A DNA stretch of 8,267 nt. It comes from JAAXKN01 sp050259615. GTDB lineage: Bacteria > Bacteroidota > Ignavibacteria > Ignavibacteriales > SURF-24. Under the pieces are notes generated by a model. The model made no database searches. It worked only from the letters and a program-made list of their open reading frames with translations, and was not told the DNA's origin. Both the position numbers and the translations under genes were made by a program. The stretch lies in contig JBLNAZ010000157.1 in NCBI GenBank assembly GCA_050259615.1, forward strand, positions 1 to 8,267, read 5' to 3'. Below are positions 1 to 6,307 of the stretch, piece after piece. Within the stretch, counting starts at the first letter, position 1; each line of letters starts with the position of its first letter.

Positions 1-930
1 TGCGACAGCGCAGTTGTAAAAGAAATTACTTCAACCGACGGCCACATCTACCAGGTCCCCTGGAAGATCAACCCCATCATGCTGATCTATAACAAAAAAA
101 TGTTTGAATCCATAGGAATGAATAATCCTCCCGCTACATTTCAGGAATTCTTTGACGCAGCAAAAAAAATTAAAAGGTACGATAAAAAAGGCGGCTATGT
201 AAACAGATGGATCGGATACAGTGAAGTGCTCGTAACATGGTGGCAGCGGTTCTTCGATTTCTATCCTTTGTACCTCGCGGCCTCAGGAGGAGCCCCGCTT
301 ATAAAGGATAATAAAGTGGTATTTAATAATAAATATGCCGTTGAGGTCTTCAGGTTCTTAAAAACTCTGTACGATAACGGCTACTTCCCGCGCGAACGCC
401 TCTCCGCCCGGCGCGACCCCTTCTTAGGTGGAGACATTGCAACGCGCTTTACAGGTCCGTGGGAAATTGTGCACGCGGACCGCTTTAAGCCCGAGGGCTT
501 TGAATACGGCTTCGCGCCGCTTCCTGTGCTCAATGACTCATTAAAAGGGCGTGCTTATACTTATTGTGACCCAAAGAATATTGTAATTTTTAATACGTGC
601 AAAAACCCCAGACTTGCATGGGAGTTTATTAAACTGATGATTACGGGCGAAAACGACCTCCTGATGCTTAAAACAACTACGCAGCTTCCAAGGCGCAAGG
701 ACCTGACGGTAAATCCCGGATTCCTGGCGTACTTTAATGAACATCCCAAAATGATGACTTTCGCCAGGCAGTCGAAATATGTCCGGGGCACCGACAGTTC
801 CCCTGTCCTGAAGGAAATTTTTGATGCCATTTCACAGCAGTATGAGGCCTGTGTTGTTTACGGCAAGAAGTCGCCCGAAGAGGCAATAAACGATGCGGCA
901 AAGGCTGCAAACCTGATTATTCTGCAATAA
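1..930 (+). CDS. Sugar ABC transporter substrate-binding protein (family 1), 5'-truncated
   Basis: This binds a sugar or oligosaccharide outside the cytoplasmic membrane and delivers it to the two permeases that follow. The frame is open from base 1, so 309 C-terminal residues are visible and the N-terminus with its export signal is missing; the ATG at 79 is internal, not the start. Family-1 landmarks are clear: VPWKINPIMLIYNKKMF (window residues 19-35), followed by a PPATFQEFFDAAKKI helix, the FTGPWEI segment near 150-156, the TTQLPRRKDL segment near 226-235, and a C-terminal SPEEAINDAAKAAN helix. These match the lobe and hinge elements of MalE/UgpB-like proteins. The full-length family is usually about 400-450 residues, so roughly a quarter to a third is off the left edge. 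The stop lies 11 bases before the first permease, which indicates one operon. The ligand cannot be read from the sequence; an oligosaccharide is inferred from the downstream GH130 genes. Confidence 0.93.
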   Translation, partial: CDSAVVKEITSTDGHIYQVPWKINPIMLIYNKKMFESIGMNNPPATFQEFFDAAKKIKRYDKKGGYVNRWIGYSEVLVTWWQRFFDFYPLYLAASGGAPLIKDNKVVFNNKYAVEVFRFLKTLYDNGYFPRERLSARRDPFLGGDIATRFTGPWEIVHADRFKPEGFEYGFAPLPVLNDSLKGRAYTYCDPKNIVIFNTCKNPRLAWEFIKLMITGENDLLMLKTTTQLPRRKDLTVNPGFLAYFNEHPKMMTFARQSKYVRGTDSSPVLKEIFDAISQQYEACVVYGKKSPEEAINDAAKAANLIILQ

Positions 931-941
931 AACTTTATATT

Positions 942-1802
942 ATGAAACAGGAAAAGAAAATAGTACCATACCTGATGATTGCGCCTTACGTCGTGCATTT
1001 CCTCGTATTTGTGTCATTTCCGGTTATCTTTTCCTTTGTGCTGATGTTCAACCAGTGGAACATAATTTCACCGATGAAGTTTGTAGGGCTTCAGAATTTC
1101 TATAAGCTTTTTCAGGACGCTCAGTTTTTCAGGGCCCTCCTTAATACGTTAATATTCCTGGTTATACATATTCCGCTTCAGATTATTACAGCTCTGTTTT
1201 TTGCAGTCCTCCTGAACCAGAAAATTAAATTTATAGGTTTTTTCCGTGCGGCATACTTCCTGCCTGTCATCGTTTCAGGCGTGGTGGTTACAATTTTGTG
1301 GCAGCAGCTCTACGCGTTTGAAAGCGGGCTTTTTAACCGCGTACTTGCATCAATCGGGCTCAACAAAGTGGGATGGCTTGTAAATCCTAACGTTGCAATG
1401 CCTTCAATTGCAATTATGGCTACGTGGAAAAACGTCGGGCTTTATATTGTGCTTTTCCTCGTCGGGCTCCAGACCGTGCCTCAGCAGCTCTATGAAGCTG
1501 CCGAACTTGAAGGCGCCGGGGCGTGGCAGAAGTTCCGCTATGTTACTTTTCCCATGATAAACCCTACTGTCTTTCTTGTCCTTGTGCTGTCAACCATAGG
1601 GGGATTCTCCCTTTTTATTGAGCCGTATGTTATGACCGACGGCGGTCCTTTGAACTCCACACTCTCAGCTGTACTATACATATACCGCCAGGGATTCTAC
1701 TATTACCATATGGGCTATGCCGCGGCACTCGGGTTCTTCTTTGCAGCTATTATACTGCTCGTAATTGTGATACAGAGAAGATATATAGAAAAGGAGACGT
1801 GA
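942..1802 (+). CDS. Sugar ABC transporter permease, MalF/UgpA type
   Basis: This is one of the two membrane subunits forming the pore of the sugar importer. The 286 residues contain six hydrophobic segments, near 9-37, 66-92, 100-123, 152-177, 205-232 and 255-277. The cytoplasmic EAA loop, which docks on the ATPase, is recognisable as EAAELEGAGAWQKFRYVTFP from residue 185. A second family signature, TDGGPLNSTLSAVLYIYRQGF-like, follows around residues 232-252. The length is normal for MalF-type permeases lacking the large periplasmic domain of E. coli MalF. The ATG at 942 is chosen because it gives a short charged N-terminus (MKQEKK) just before the first membrane segment. I see no Shine-Dalgarno sequence in front of it, so translation may be coupled to the preceding gene 11 bases upstream. 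The assignment to a carbohydrate transporter is secure; the substrate is not. Confidence 0.95.
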   Translation: MKQEKKIVPYLMIAPYVVHFLVFVSFPVIFSFVLMFNQWNIISPMKFVGLQNFYKLFQDAQFFRALLNTLIFLVIHIPLQIITALFFAVLLNQKIKFIGFFRAAYFLPVIVSGVVVTILWQQLYAFESGLFNRVLASIGLNKVGWLVNPNVAMPSIAIMATWKNVGLYIVLFLVGLQTVPQQLYEAAELEGAGAWQKFRYVTFPMINPTVFLVLVLSTIGGFSLFIEPYVMTDGGPLNSTLSAVLYIYRQGFYYYHMGYAAALGFFFAAIILLVIVIQRRYIEKET

Positions 1803-1808
1803 TAAAAA

Positions 1809-2618
1809 ATGAAAAGAGGACTGATTTATTTAGTCTTGACAATCGGGGCCGTTGCATTTATATATCCTTTTATCTGGATGCTCTCTGCGTCCCTGGCACC
1901 CGAAAAGGAAATCGGCAGCCTGGTGCTCCTGCCCGACACGTTTACTATCAGCAGCTATACGCAGGTGCTGGATAAAATCCCTATTACGCGCTCGCTTTTC
2001 AACAGCATTTTTGTTGCGCTTGCAGTTACCTTTGCAGTCATCCTTTTCGGCTCCATGATCGGCTACGCCCTGACGCACCTGGAGTTTAAGGGTAAAAGCC
2101 TTATCTTCTATGTCATCATTTTTACAATGACGCTTCCTTTTCAGATTACACTCATTCCGCAATACATACTTATGGTTAAGTTCCACTGGGTGGATACATA
2201 CCTGGCGCTTATAGTCCCTTATGCAATAAACGGACTTTCAATAATAATGTTCCAGCAGTACTTCAAGTCCATACCGCGCGATATGATTGATGCGGCCCGC
2301 ATAGACGGATGCGGTGAGTTCAGAATACTGTTTCAGATCCTCTGGCCTAATTCTGTTCCTGCAATTATTACTGTCGGCATTTTAACTTTCATGGGCGCCT
2401 GGAATGAAGTCCTCTGGCCCATAATCGTAATCAGGAATCAGGATTTAATGACTATGCCGCAGCTTATAACGCTTTTTGCCGTGGGCGGACGTGCAGAGTC
2501 GCAGCTGGGTGTAAAGCTTGCCGCAGCAGTGATGCTTGCAGTACCTATAGTTGTAGCCTATGCCTTCTTCCAGAAATATTTCATTCAGAGCATGGCTTCT
2601 TCAGGCATGAAAGAATAG
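1809..2618 (+). CDS. Sugar ABC transporter permease, MalG/UgpE type
   Basis: This is the second pore subunit, pairing with the preceding permease. The 269 residues show the standard MalG-type layout: a first membrane segment immediately after MKRG with the IYPFIWMLSASL motif, an NSIFVALAVT segment, a TLPFQITLIPQYILM segment, and the EAA loop, here DAARIDGCGEFRILFQILWP from residue 161. GAWNEVLWPIIVI follows, near residues 197-209. All are typical of the CUT1 sugar family. The gene begins six bases after the stop of the previous one. An AAGGAG at 1791-1796, inside the end of the upstream gene, is the likely ribosome-binding site, although the 12-base spacing is long. After the stop come the heptamer repeats and then the GH130 genes, with no ATPase gene. 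The transporter presumably uses a nucleotide-binding subunit encoded elsewhere, as many CUT1 systems do. Confidence 0.95.
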   Translation: MKRGLIYLVLTIGAVAFIYPFIWMLSASLAPEKEIGSLVLLPDTFTISSYTQVLDKIPITRSLFNSIFVALAVTFAVILFGSMIGYALTHLEFKGKSLIFYVIIFTMTLPFQITLIPQYILMVKFHWVDTYLALIVPYAINGLSIIMFQQYFKSIPRDMIDAARIDGCGEFRILFQILWPNSVPAIITVGILTFMGAWNEVLWPIIVIRNQDLMTMPQLITLFAVGGRAESQLGVKLAAAVMLAVPIVVAYAFFQKYFIQSMASSGMKE

Positions 2619-2621
2619 GAC

Positions 2622-2656
2622 AATTAAAAATTAAAAAGTAGAAAGTAGAAAGTAGA
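2622..2656. repeat. Period-7 tandem repeat, purine-rich half
   Basis: Five back-to-back heptamers follow the permease stop: AATTAAA twice, then AAGTAGA three times, in perfect register. The strand shown is nearly all purine apart from T. After it come about 23 bases of degenerate A-rich sequence (2657-2679) and then a second heptamer array. I recall similar period-7 AT-rich repeats between genes in Bacteroidota and relatives, but I cannot search to confirm that this unit is dispersed in the genome. Its function is unknown; it could be slippage-derived filler, or it could affect transcription or message stability between the transporter and enzyme genes. Confidence 0.85.
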
Positions 2657-2679
2657 AGAAAAATAAAAATAATAAAACT

Positions 2680-2714
2680 CAACATTCAACATTCATAATT
2701 CATAATTCAACATT
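2680..2714. repeat. Period-7 tandem repeat, CAACATT/CATAATT half
   Basis: Five heptamers in exact register read CAACATT, CAACATT, CATAATT, CATAATT, CAACATT. The array ends one base before the ATG at 2716, so the entire region where a Shine-Dalgarno sequence would sit is repeat and contains none. Two unit types that differ at two positions are arranged 2-2-1, which looks like duplication of whole units. Changes in copy number would alter the leader of the GH130 gene without touching its reading frame. No GC-rich stem suitable for a terminator is present in the 2619-2715 spacer. Confidence 0.88.
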
Positions 2715-2715
2715 A

Positions 2716-3960
2716 ATGAAAGACATGATAAATCATACAAAAATAGAACTGACCCCTGATCCGTCAAGGGTTCTTATGCAGCCTTTTTATCCCGGAAGTG
2801 AAAAGAGGGTTAAGAATGTGCTAAACAGAATACTGAATCTGGATGAAAAGAGAGCAGCGGAACTGGAAGAGAAGGTGATGTCGGGCTTTTCCGGACGGCA
2901 CAGGAACACTCCTGAGATTTTTGAAAATAATTTTAAGCTGGTCGGGAAATATCTTGACCGCGCTGTTACCCCTCAAAGAAGACAGCTCATCGGAGCGTAC
3001 TTTTCAAAGGAGTATTCAATTGAATCGGCGGCACTCTTTAACCCTTCCATTGTCCCGCATCCGGAGGACCCCGCGGGAGGCAGATTTATCATGAGCCTGA
3101 GGGCAACGGGGGAAGGACACATCTCTTCAATTGAATTCAGGGAGGGGAGAGTGGATAAAGACGAGGTGACCCTCGAGCCATATTCAAAGTTTCTTGATGC
3201 AGGTGAACTCGTAAGTGAAAGTAATGAAGATAGCTATGAGATCATGTTTAACGACGATGTGCCGGTCCCGGAACGGGTGCTTTTCCCGTACCTCGACAGC
3301 GAGTCCCACGGAATGGAAGATGCCCGCTTTGTTAGGTTTGAAAATGAAAATGCTGCTCCGGTTTATTATGCAACTTACACGGCTTACGACGGGCATAAGA
3401 CTTCAATAGGCTTTATTGAAACTAAGGACTTCAGGCAGTTTAAGATAAGCCGCCTTATGGGCGACGAGGTAAGGGATAAGGGTATGGCGCTGTTCCCCAA
3501 AAAAGTCGGCGGACGCTATATGATGATCTCCCGGCAGGACGGCGAGAACCTCTATATTATGGATTCGGATAAGATTGACACGTGGAATAAAAAGAGCCTC
3601 CTCAAGGTCCCGGTGTTTGACTGGGAATTCGTGCAGCTTGGCAACTGCGGCTCTCCCCTGGAAACAAAAGCCGGATGGCTCCTTTTAACGCACAGCGTGG
3701 GACCTGTAAGAACGTACGTAATGTCTGCAGTGCTGCTGGACTTGAATGACCCTTCAAAAGTAACCGGGTATCTTCCCGAAGCACTTATCTACCCGACGGA
3801 TAAAACCCGCGAAGGCTATGTGCCAAACGTCGTTTATTCATGCGGCTCTATGCTCCATGAAGGAAGGCTTATTATTCCCTATGCAATGGCAGACTCGGCC
3901 TCGGGTGTTGCAATTGTTGATGTTGATGAGCTGCTGAACCGTTTCATCAGAGTCAGTTAA
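2716..3960 (+). CDS. GH130-type glycosidase or phosphorylase, long form (414 aa)
   Basis: This is a five-bladed beta-propeller enzyme of the GH130 kind, a family that cleaves beta-mannosides by phosphorolysis or hydrolysis. There is no signal peptide, so it is cytoplasmic. Residues 1 to about 100 form a charged, helix-rich extension absent from the 300-residue paralogue downstream. The propeller starts near SAALFNPSIV (104-113). GMEDARF (199-205) corresponds to the family's GxEDPR motif, with Asp202 the candidate general acid and Ala in place of the usual Pro. SRQDGEN (272-278), GNCGSP (309-314), GWLLLTH (320-326) and GYVPNVVYSCG (367-377) follow in propeller order. Against the downstream paralogue, residues 303-326 align without gaps, and Gln307 replaces the Lys expected in phosphate-binding members. 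ATG 2716 is the first in-frame choice; ATG 2725 (MINHTKIEL) is also possible and has GAAAG just upstream. GH130 identity is strong; substrate and mechanism are open. Confidence 0.88.
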   Translation: MKDMINHTKIELTPDPSRVLMQPFYPGSEKRVKNVLNRILNLDEKRAAELEEKVMSGFSGRHRNTPEIFENNFKLVGKYLDRAVTPQRRQLIGAYFSKEYSIESAALFNPSIVPHPEDPAGGRFIMSLRATGEGHISSIEFREGRVDKDEVTLEPYSKFLDAGELVSESNEDSYEIMFNDDVPVPERVLFPYLDSESHGMEDARFVRFENENAAPVYYATYTAYDGHKTSIGFIETKDFRQFKISRLMGDEVRDKGMALFPKKVGGRYMMISRQDGENLYIMDSDKIDTWNKKSLLKVPVFDWEFVQLGNCGSPLETKAGWLLLTHSVGPVRTYVMSAVLLDLNDPSKVTGYLPEALIYPTDKTREGYVPNVVYSCGSMLHEGRLIIPYAMADSASGVAIVDVDELLNRFIRVS

Positions 3961-3979
3961 CATAGTTAAACTTATTTTC

Positions 3980-4000
3980 CAGGCGCCTTGGTCGCGCCTG
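3980..4000. terminator. GC-rich hairpin between the two GH130 genes, possible terminator or attenuator
   Basis: A perfect 7-bp inverted repeat, CAGGCGC at 3980-3986 and GCGCCTG at 3994-4000, encloses a 7-base loop (CTTGGTC). TAATTTT follows at 4001-4007. The shape is that of a short intrinsic terminator, but the T-run is interrupted and short, so termination would be partial at best. It lies 19 bases after the stop of the first GH130 gene and 26 bases before the start of the second. It could lower expression of the downstream genes or protect the 3' end of the upstream message. Confidence 0.5.
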
Positions 4001-4026
4001 TAATTTTGAAACAGAGGTAATAAATC

Positions 4027-4929
4027 ATGGAAATACAAAAAAGCGGGCTGAATCCTATACTTACAAAGGAAAGTGTACCTTTCCGTGTAAACAGCATTTT
4101 TAACGCTGGAGCCGTAAAATTTAAAGACGACTACCTTCTCCTCTGCCGCATAGAGATGCCCGACGGCAGGTCGTCTTTTGTACTCGCAAGAAGTAAAGAT
4201 GGAAAGAACTTTAAGGTGGATAAAGCCCCATGCCTCAGACCTGAAGACCACGGGGAATTCTATGAGTTCGTTGAGTGGGGAATTGAAGACCCCAGGATTA
4301 CACAAATTAAGGATAAGTATTACATAACCTATACGGGATATTCCAACTATATGCCCCTTGTAATGCTGGCTGTTACTTCTAACTTTAAAAAATTTGATAT
4401 CATAGGGCCCATAACGGAACCTTCAAATAAGGACTGCACGCTTTTCCCCGAAAAGATCAAGGGCGACTACTGGAAAATGGACAGGCCTTCAAATGAATCG
4501 AGAAATTATATATGGCTAAGTAAAAGTCCCGACCTCAGGCACTGGGGAGGATTCAAATTCCTTCTGGGCCCGACGCCCGGAACCTGGCAGGCCGATAAAG
4601 TAGGCGGCTCAACTCCTCCGGTCAGAACAAAACAGGGCTGGCTTTTGCTCTATCACGGCGTAAGGGGATTCGGCATCAGCAATATTTATAAGGCCAGCGT
4701 TATGCTGCTCGACCTTAAGGAACCCTGGAAAATTATTGGCAAAAGCCCTGAACCCATACTTATGCCCGAGCACGACTATGAAAGGGTGGGGGACGTGCAG
4801 AATGTTGTATTTACTAACGGCTGGGTGGTTGAAGAAAACGGGGATGTTAAGATCTATTACTCCGGAGCCGATTCAAATATCTGCCTTGCTACTACAACCG
4901 TGGATTATTTAATTTCATTATGCAGGTAA
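4027..4929 (+). CDS. GH130-type beta-mannoside phosphorylase candidate (300 aa)
   Basis: This is a compact cytoplasmic GH130 enzyme, expected to split beta-mannosides and, if a phosphorylase, to release alpha-mannose 1-phosphate. The landmarks of the family are all present: NPIL near the start (9-12), FNAGAVKF (25-32), YLLLCR ending at Arg41, WGIEDPRIT (84-92) with Asp88 the candidate general acid, and MDRP (151-154) where many relatives have HRP. They continue with IWLSKSPDLRHWG (162-174), DKVGGSTPPVRT (190-201), GWLLLYHGV (204-212), SVMLLDLKEPWKIIGKSPEPIL (224-245) and YYSGAD near 277-282. Arg153, Lys191 and His210 fit the positions I remember as phosphate contacts in characterised phosphorylases. 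An AGAGGT at 4013-4018 sits eight bases before the ATG, supporting this start. No signal peptide is visible. The linkage (beta-1,2, 1,3 or 1,4) and the acceptor sugar cannot be told from sequence alone. Confidence 0.92.
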   Translation: MEIQKSGLNPILTKESVPFRVNSIFNAGAVKFKDDYLLLCRIEMPDGRSSFVLARSKDGKNFKVDKAPCLRPEDHGEFYEFVEWGIEDPRITQIKDKYYITYTGYSNYMPLVMLAVTSNFKKFDIIGPITEPSNKDCTLFPEKIKGDYWKMDRPSNESRNYIWLSKSPDLRHWGGFKFLLGPTPGTWQADKVGGSTPPVRTKQGWLLLYHGVRGFGISNIYKASVMLLDLKEPWKIIGKSPEPILMPEHDYERVGDVQNVVFTNGWVVEENGDVKIYYSGADSNICLATTTVDYLISLCR

Positions 4930-4967
4930 GCTATTCAAAGCATTAAAACAGCAGCCGGAGCTAAAGT

Positions 4968-6260
4968 ATGTTTTTAAGATTTACATCTGTGCTACTTATA
5001 TTTTTTTCTTCCTCCTGCTTTGCCGGACCCGGATTTATCCCCGATGAAGTGGATACCAGCATTGTCAATACACAGCACCTGGACCATCTTTATGAAAAGA
5101 TAACAGTGGACGGCAAAGACATGGCTATAATCCATATATATGCCGAAGCACCCGAGTATAACTGGACGGAAGCCAAAGGAGAGGGCATTGCATGCGTTGA
5201 TGATGTGGCGCGCGCTGCCATTTTCTACCTCAGGTATTTCAACGTTACAAATAACGCCGCCCACCTGATAAGAACAAAGCTGCTCTACGAATTCCTGTTT
5301 TATATGCAGGCGGAAAACGGACTCTTCTATAACTTCATAAATAAGGACTTTTCCATAAATAAGGAAGGCAGCAACAGCAAGCCTCTGGCTAACTGGTGGA
5401 GCTGGCGGGCACTGTGGGCAATGGGCGAGGCATATAAGTACTTCTATGAAAAGGACAAGGATTTTTCTTTGCGCCTTCAGAACAGCCTCGCAAAGGGATT
5501 TGCTTCCATTAAGGATTTCATAAGCCTTTACCCTAAAAAAACAGAAGTCAAAGGATTCCGCCTTCCTACGTGGCTTCCTTACAAGTACGCTTCCGATCAG
5601 GCGGCGGTGCTCTTAATGGCTCTTAACCCTTTTTACCAGGTCAGTAAAGATACAATTGTCAGGCACTATATAGAGGACCTCTCTGCAGGAATTATTCTCA
5701 TGCAGGCGGGGGATTCTGCAAGCTTTCCTTATGGCGCATACCTCAGCTGGGAGAATACGTGGCATGCATGGGGCGCCAATCAGCCCGAGGCAATCCTCAT
5801 TTCCGCAGATGCATTGAAAAGCAGGGAATATGAGAACAGCGCCAAACTGGCAGTTGACCATTTTTATGACTTTCTGATTAAAAAAAACTACCTGAATGAG
5901 TTTACAGTAGTAAACAACACAAGTGAAAATATGTCGCAGTTCCCGCAGATTGCCTATGGAATAAATCCTATGGTTTCAGCATGCCTTCAGGCTGCAAAGG
6001 TTTTTAATGATCCTTCCTATTCGGAAAAGGGAGCTAAAATTGCCTGCTGGTTACTGGGCCAGAATGCCGCGGGAAAAGCAATGTACGACGCCAAAACGGG
6101 AAGAGGTTACGACGGGATAGTTTCTGAAGATAAGGTAAATTATAACTCCGGCGCCGAATCTACAATTGAAGCCCTCATGGCGCTCCTTGCCGTTGAAGCA
6201 AACCCGCAGGCCAGAAAAGTGCTTATGGAATACTTTAGCGAAAGCGGGAAAAAGAAATAA
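4968..6260 (+). CDS. Exported protein of unknown function, probable helical-toroid glycan-active enzyme (430 aa)
   Basis: I do not recognise a named family. Residues 1-19 are an export signal: MFLRF, then a hydrophobic TSVLLIFF stretch, then SSSCFA before GPG. Cleavage after Ala19 is possible. SSSC at 14-17 could instead serve as a relaxed Bacteroidota-type lipobox that anchors the protein through Cys17. The mature part has many amphipathic helical segments with clustered aromatics, like the (alpha/alpha)-barrel folds of glycosidases and lyases. Striking conserved-looking blocks are GIACVDDVARAA (73-84), LFYMQAENGLFYNF (110-123), NWWSWRALWAMGEAY (142-156), the Trp-rich SWENTWHAWGANQPEA (260-275) and GYDGI...NYNSGAESTIEALMALL (380-407). 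Candidate acidic residues are Asp78, Asp79 and Glu397. A GGAG at 4957-4960 stands seven bases before the ATG. It lies 38 bases after the second GH130 gene, so glycan breakdown is the likeliest job, but no activity can be assigned. Confidence 0.8.
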   Translation: MFLRFTSVLLIFFSSSCFAGPGFIPDEVDTSIVNTQHLDHLYEKITVDGKDMAIIHIYAEAPEYNWTEAKGEGIACVDDVARAAIFYLRYFNVTNNAAHLIRTKLLYEFLFYMQAENGLFYNFINKDFSINKEGSNSKPLANWWSWRALWAMGEAYKYFYEKDKDFSLRLQNSLAKGFASIKDFISLYPKKTEVKGFRLPTWLPYKYASDQAAVLLMALNPFYQVSKDTIVRHYIEDLSAGIILMQAGDSASFPYGAYLSWENTWHAWGANQPEAILISADALKSREYENSAKLAVDHFYDFLIKKNYLNEFTVVNNTSENMSQFPQIAYGINPMVSACLQAAKVFNDPSYSEKGAKIACWLLGQNAAGKAMYDAKTGRGYDGIVSEDKVNYNSGAESTIEALMALLAVEANPQARKVLMEYFSESGKKK

Positions 6261-6296
6261 AGGGGAATTTTATAAAACCTTAATTTTATGTTTTAT

Positions 6297-6304
6297 GGGG
6301 GCGG
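6297..6304 (+). promoter_or_regulatory. G-rich ribosome-binding site that supports the GTG start at 6308
   Basis: GGGGGCGG lies directly before the GTG at 6308, with only AAC between its end and the start. It is the only purine-rich element in the 47-base spacer near a usable start, apart from AGGGGA at 6261-6266, which is over 40 bases away. The close spacing is not ideal. The choice of start rests mainly on the signal peptide that this GTG opens; no ATG exists in this frame between the stop at 6281 and the GTG. Confidence 0.45.
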
Positions 6305-6307
6305 AAC

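Noticed and set aside
79..930. ATG 79 as the true start of the solute-binding protein.
   Set aside because: The upstream 26 codons are open and carry the conserved segment ending in VPWKINPI, so the gene simply enters from outside the window.
4001..4008. TAATTTTG, matching the TAnnTTTG -7 element of Bacteroidota promoters, upstream of the second GH130 gene.
   Set aside because: No TTG lies at the expected distance upstream, the leader would be very short, and the bases double as the tail of the hairpin. It could be chance in an AT-rich spacer.
3838..4305. A 155-codon antisense reading frame spanning the end of the first GH130 gene, the spacer and the start of the second.
   Set aside because: It runs opposite to two well-supported enzyme genes, has no recognisable domain or good ribosome-binding site, and its composition looks like the complement of coding sequence.
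6272..6296. Inverted repeat ATAAAAC / GTTTTAT with an 11-base loop, just before the ribosome-binding site of the last gene.
   Set aside because: The stem is short and nearly all A-T, so it would be unstable; such pairs are common by chance in this kind of sequence.
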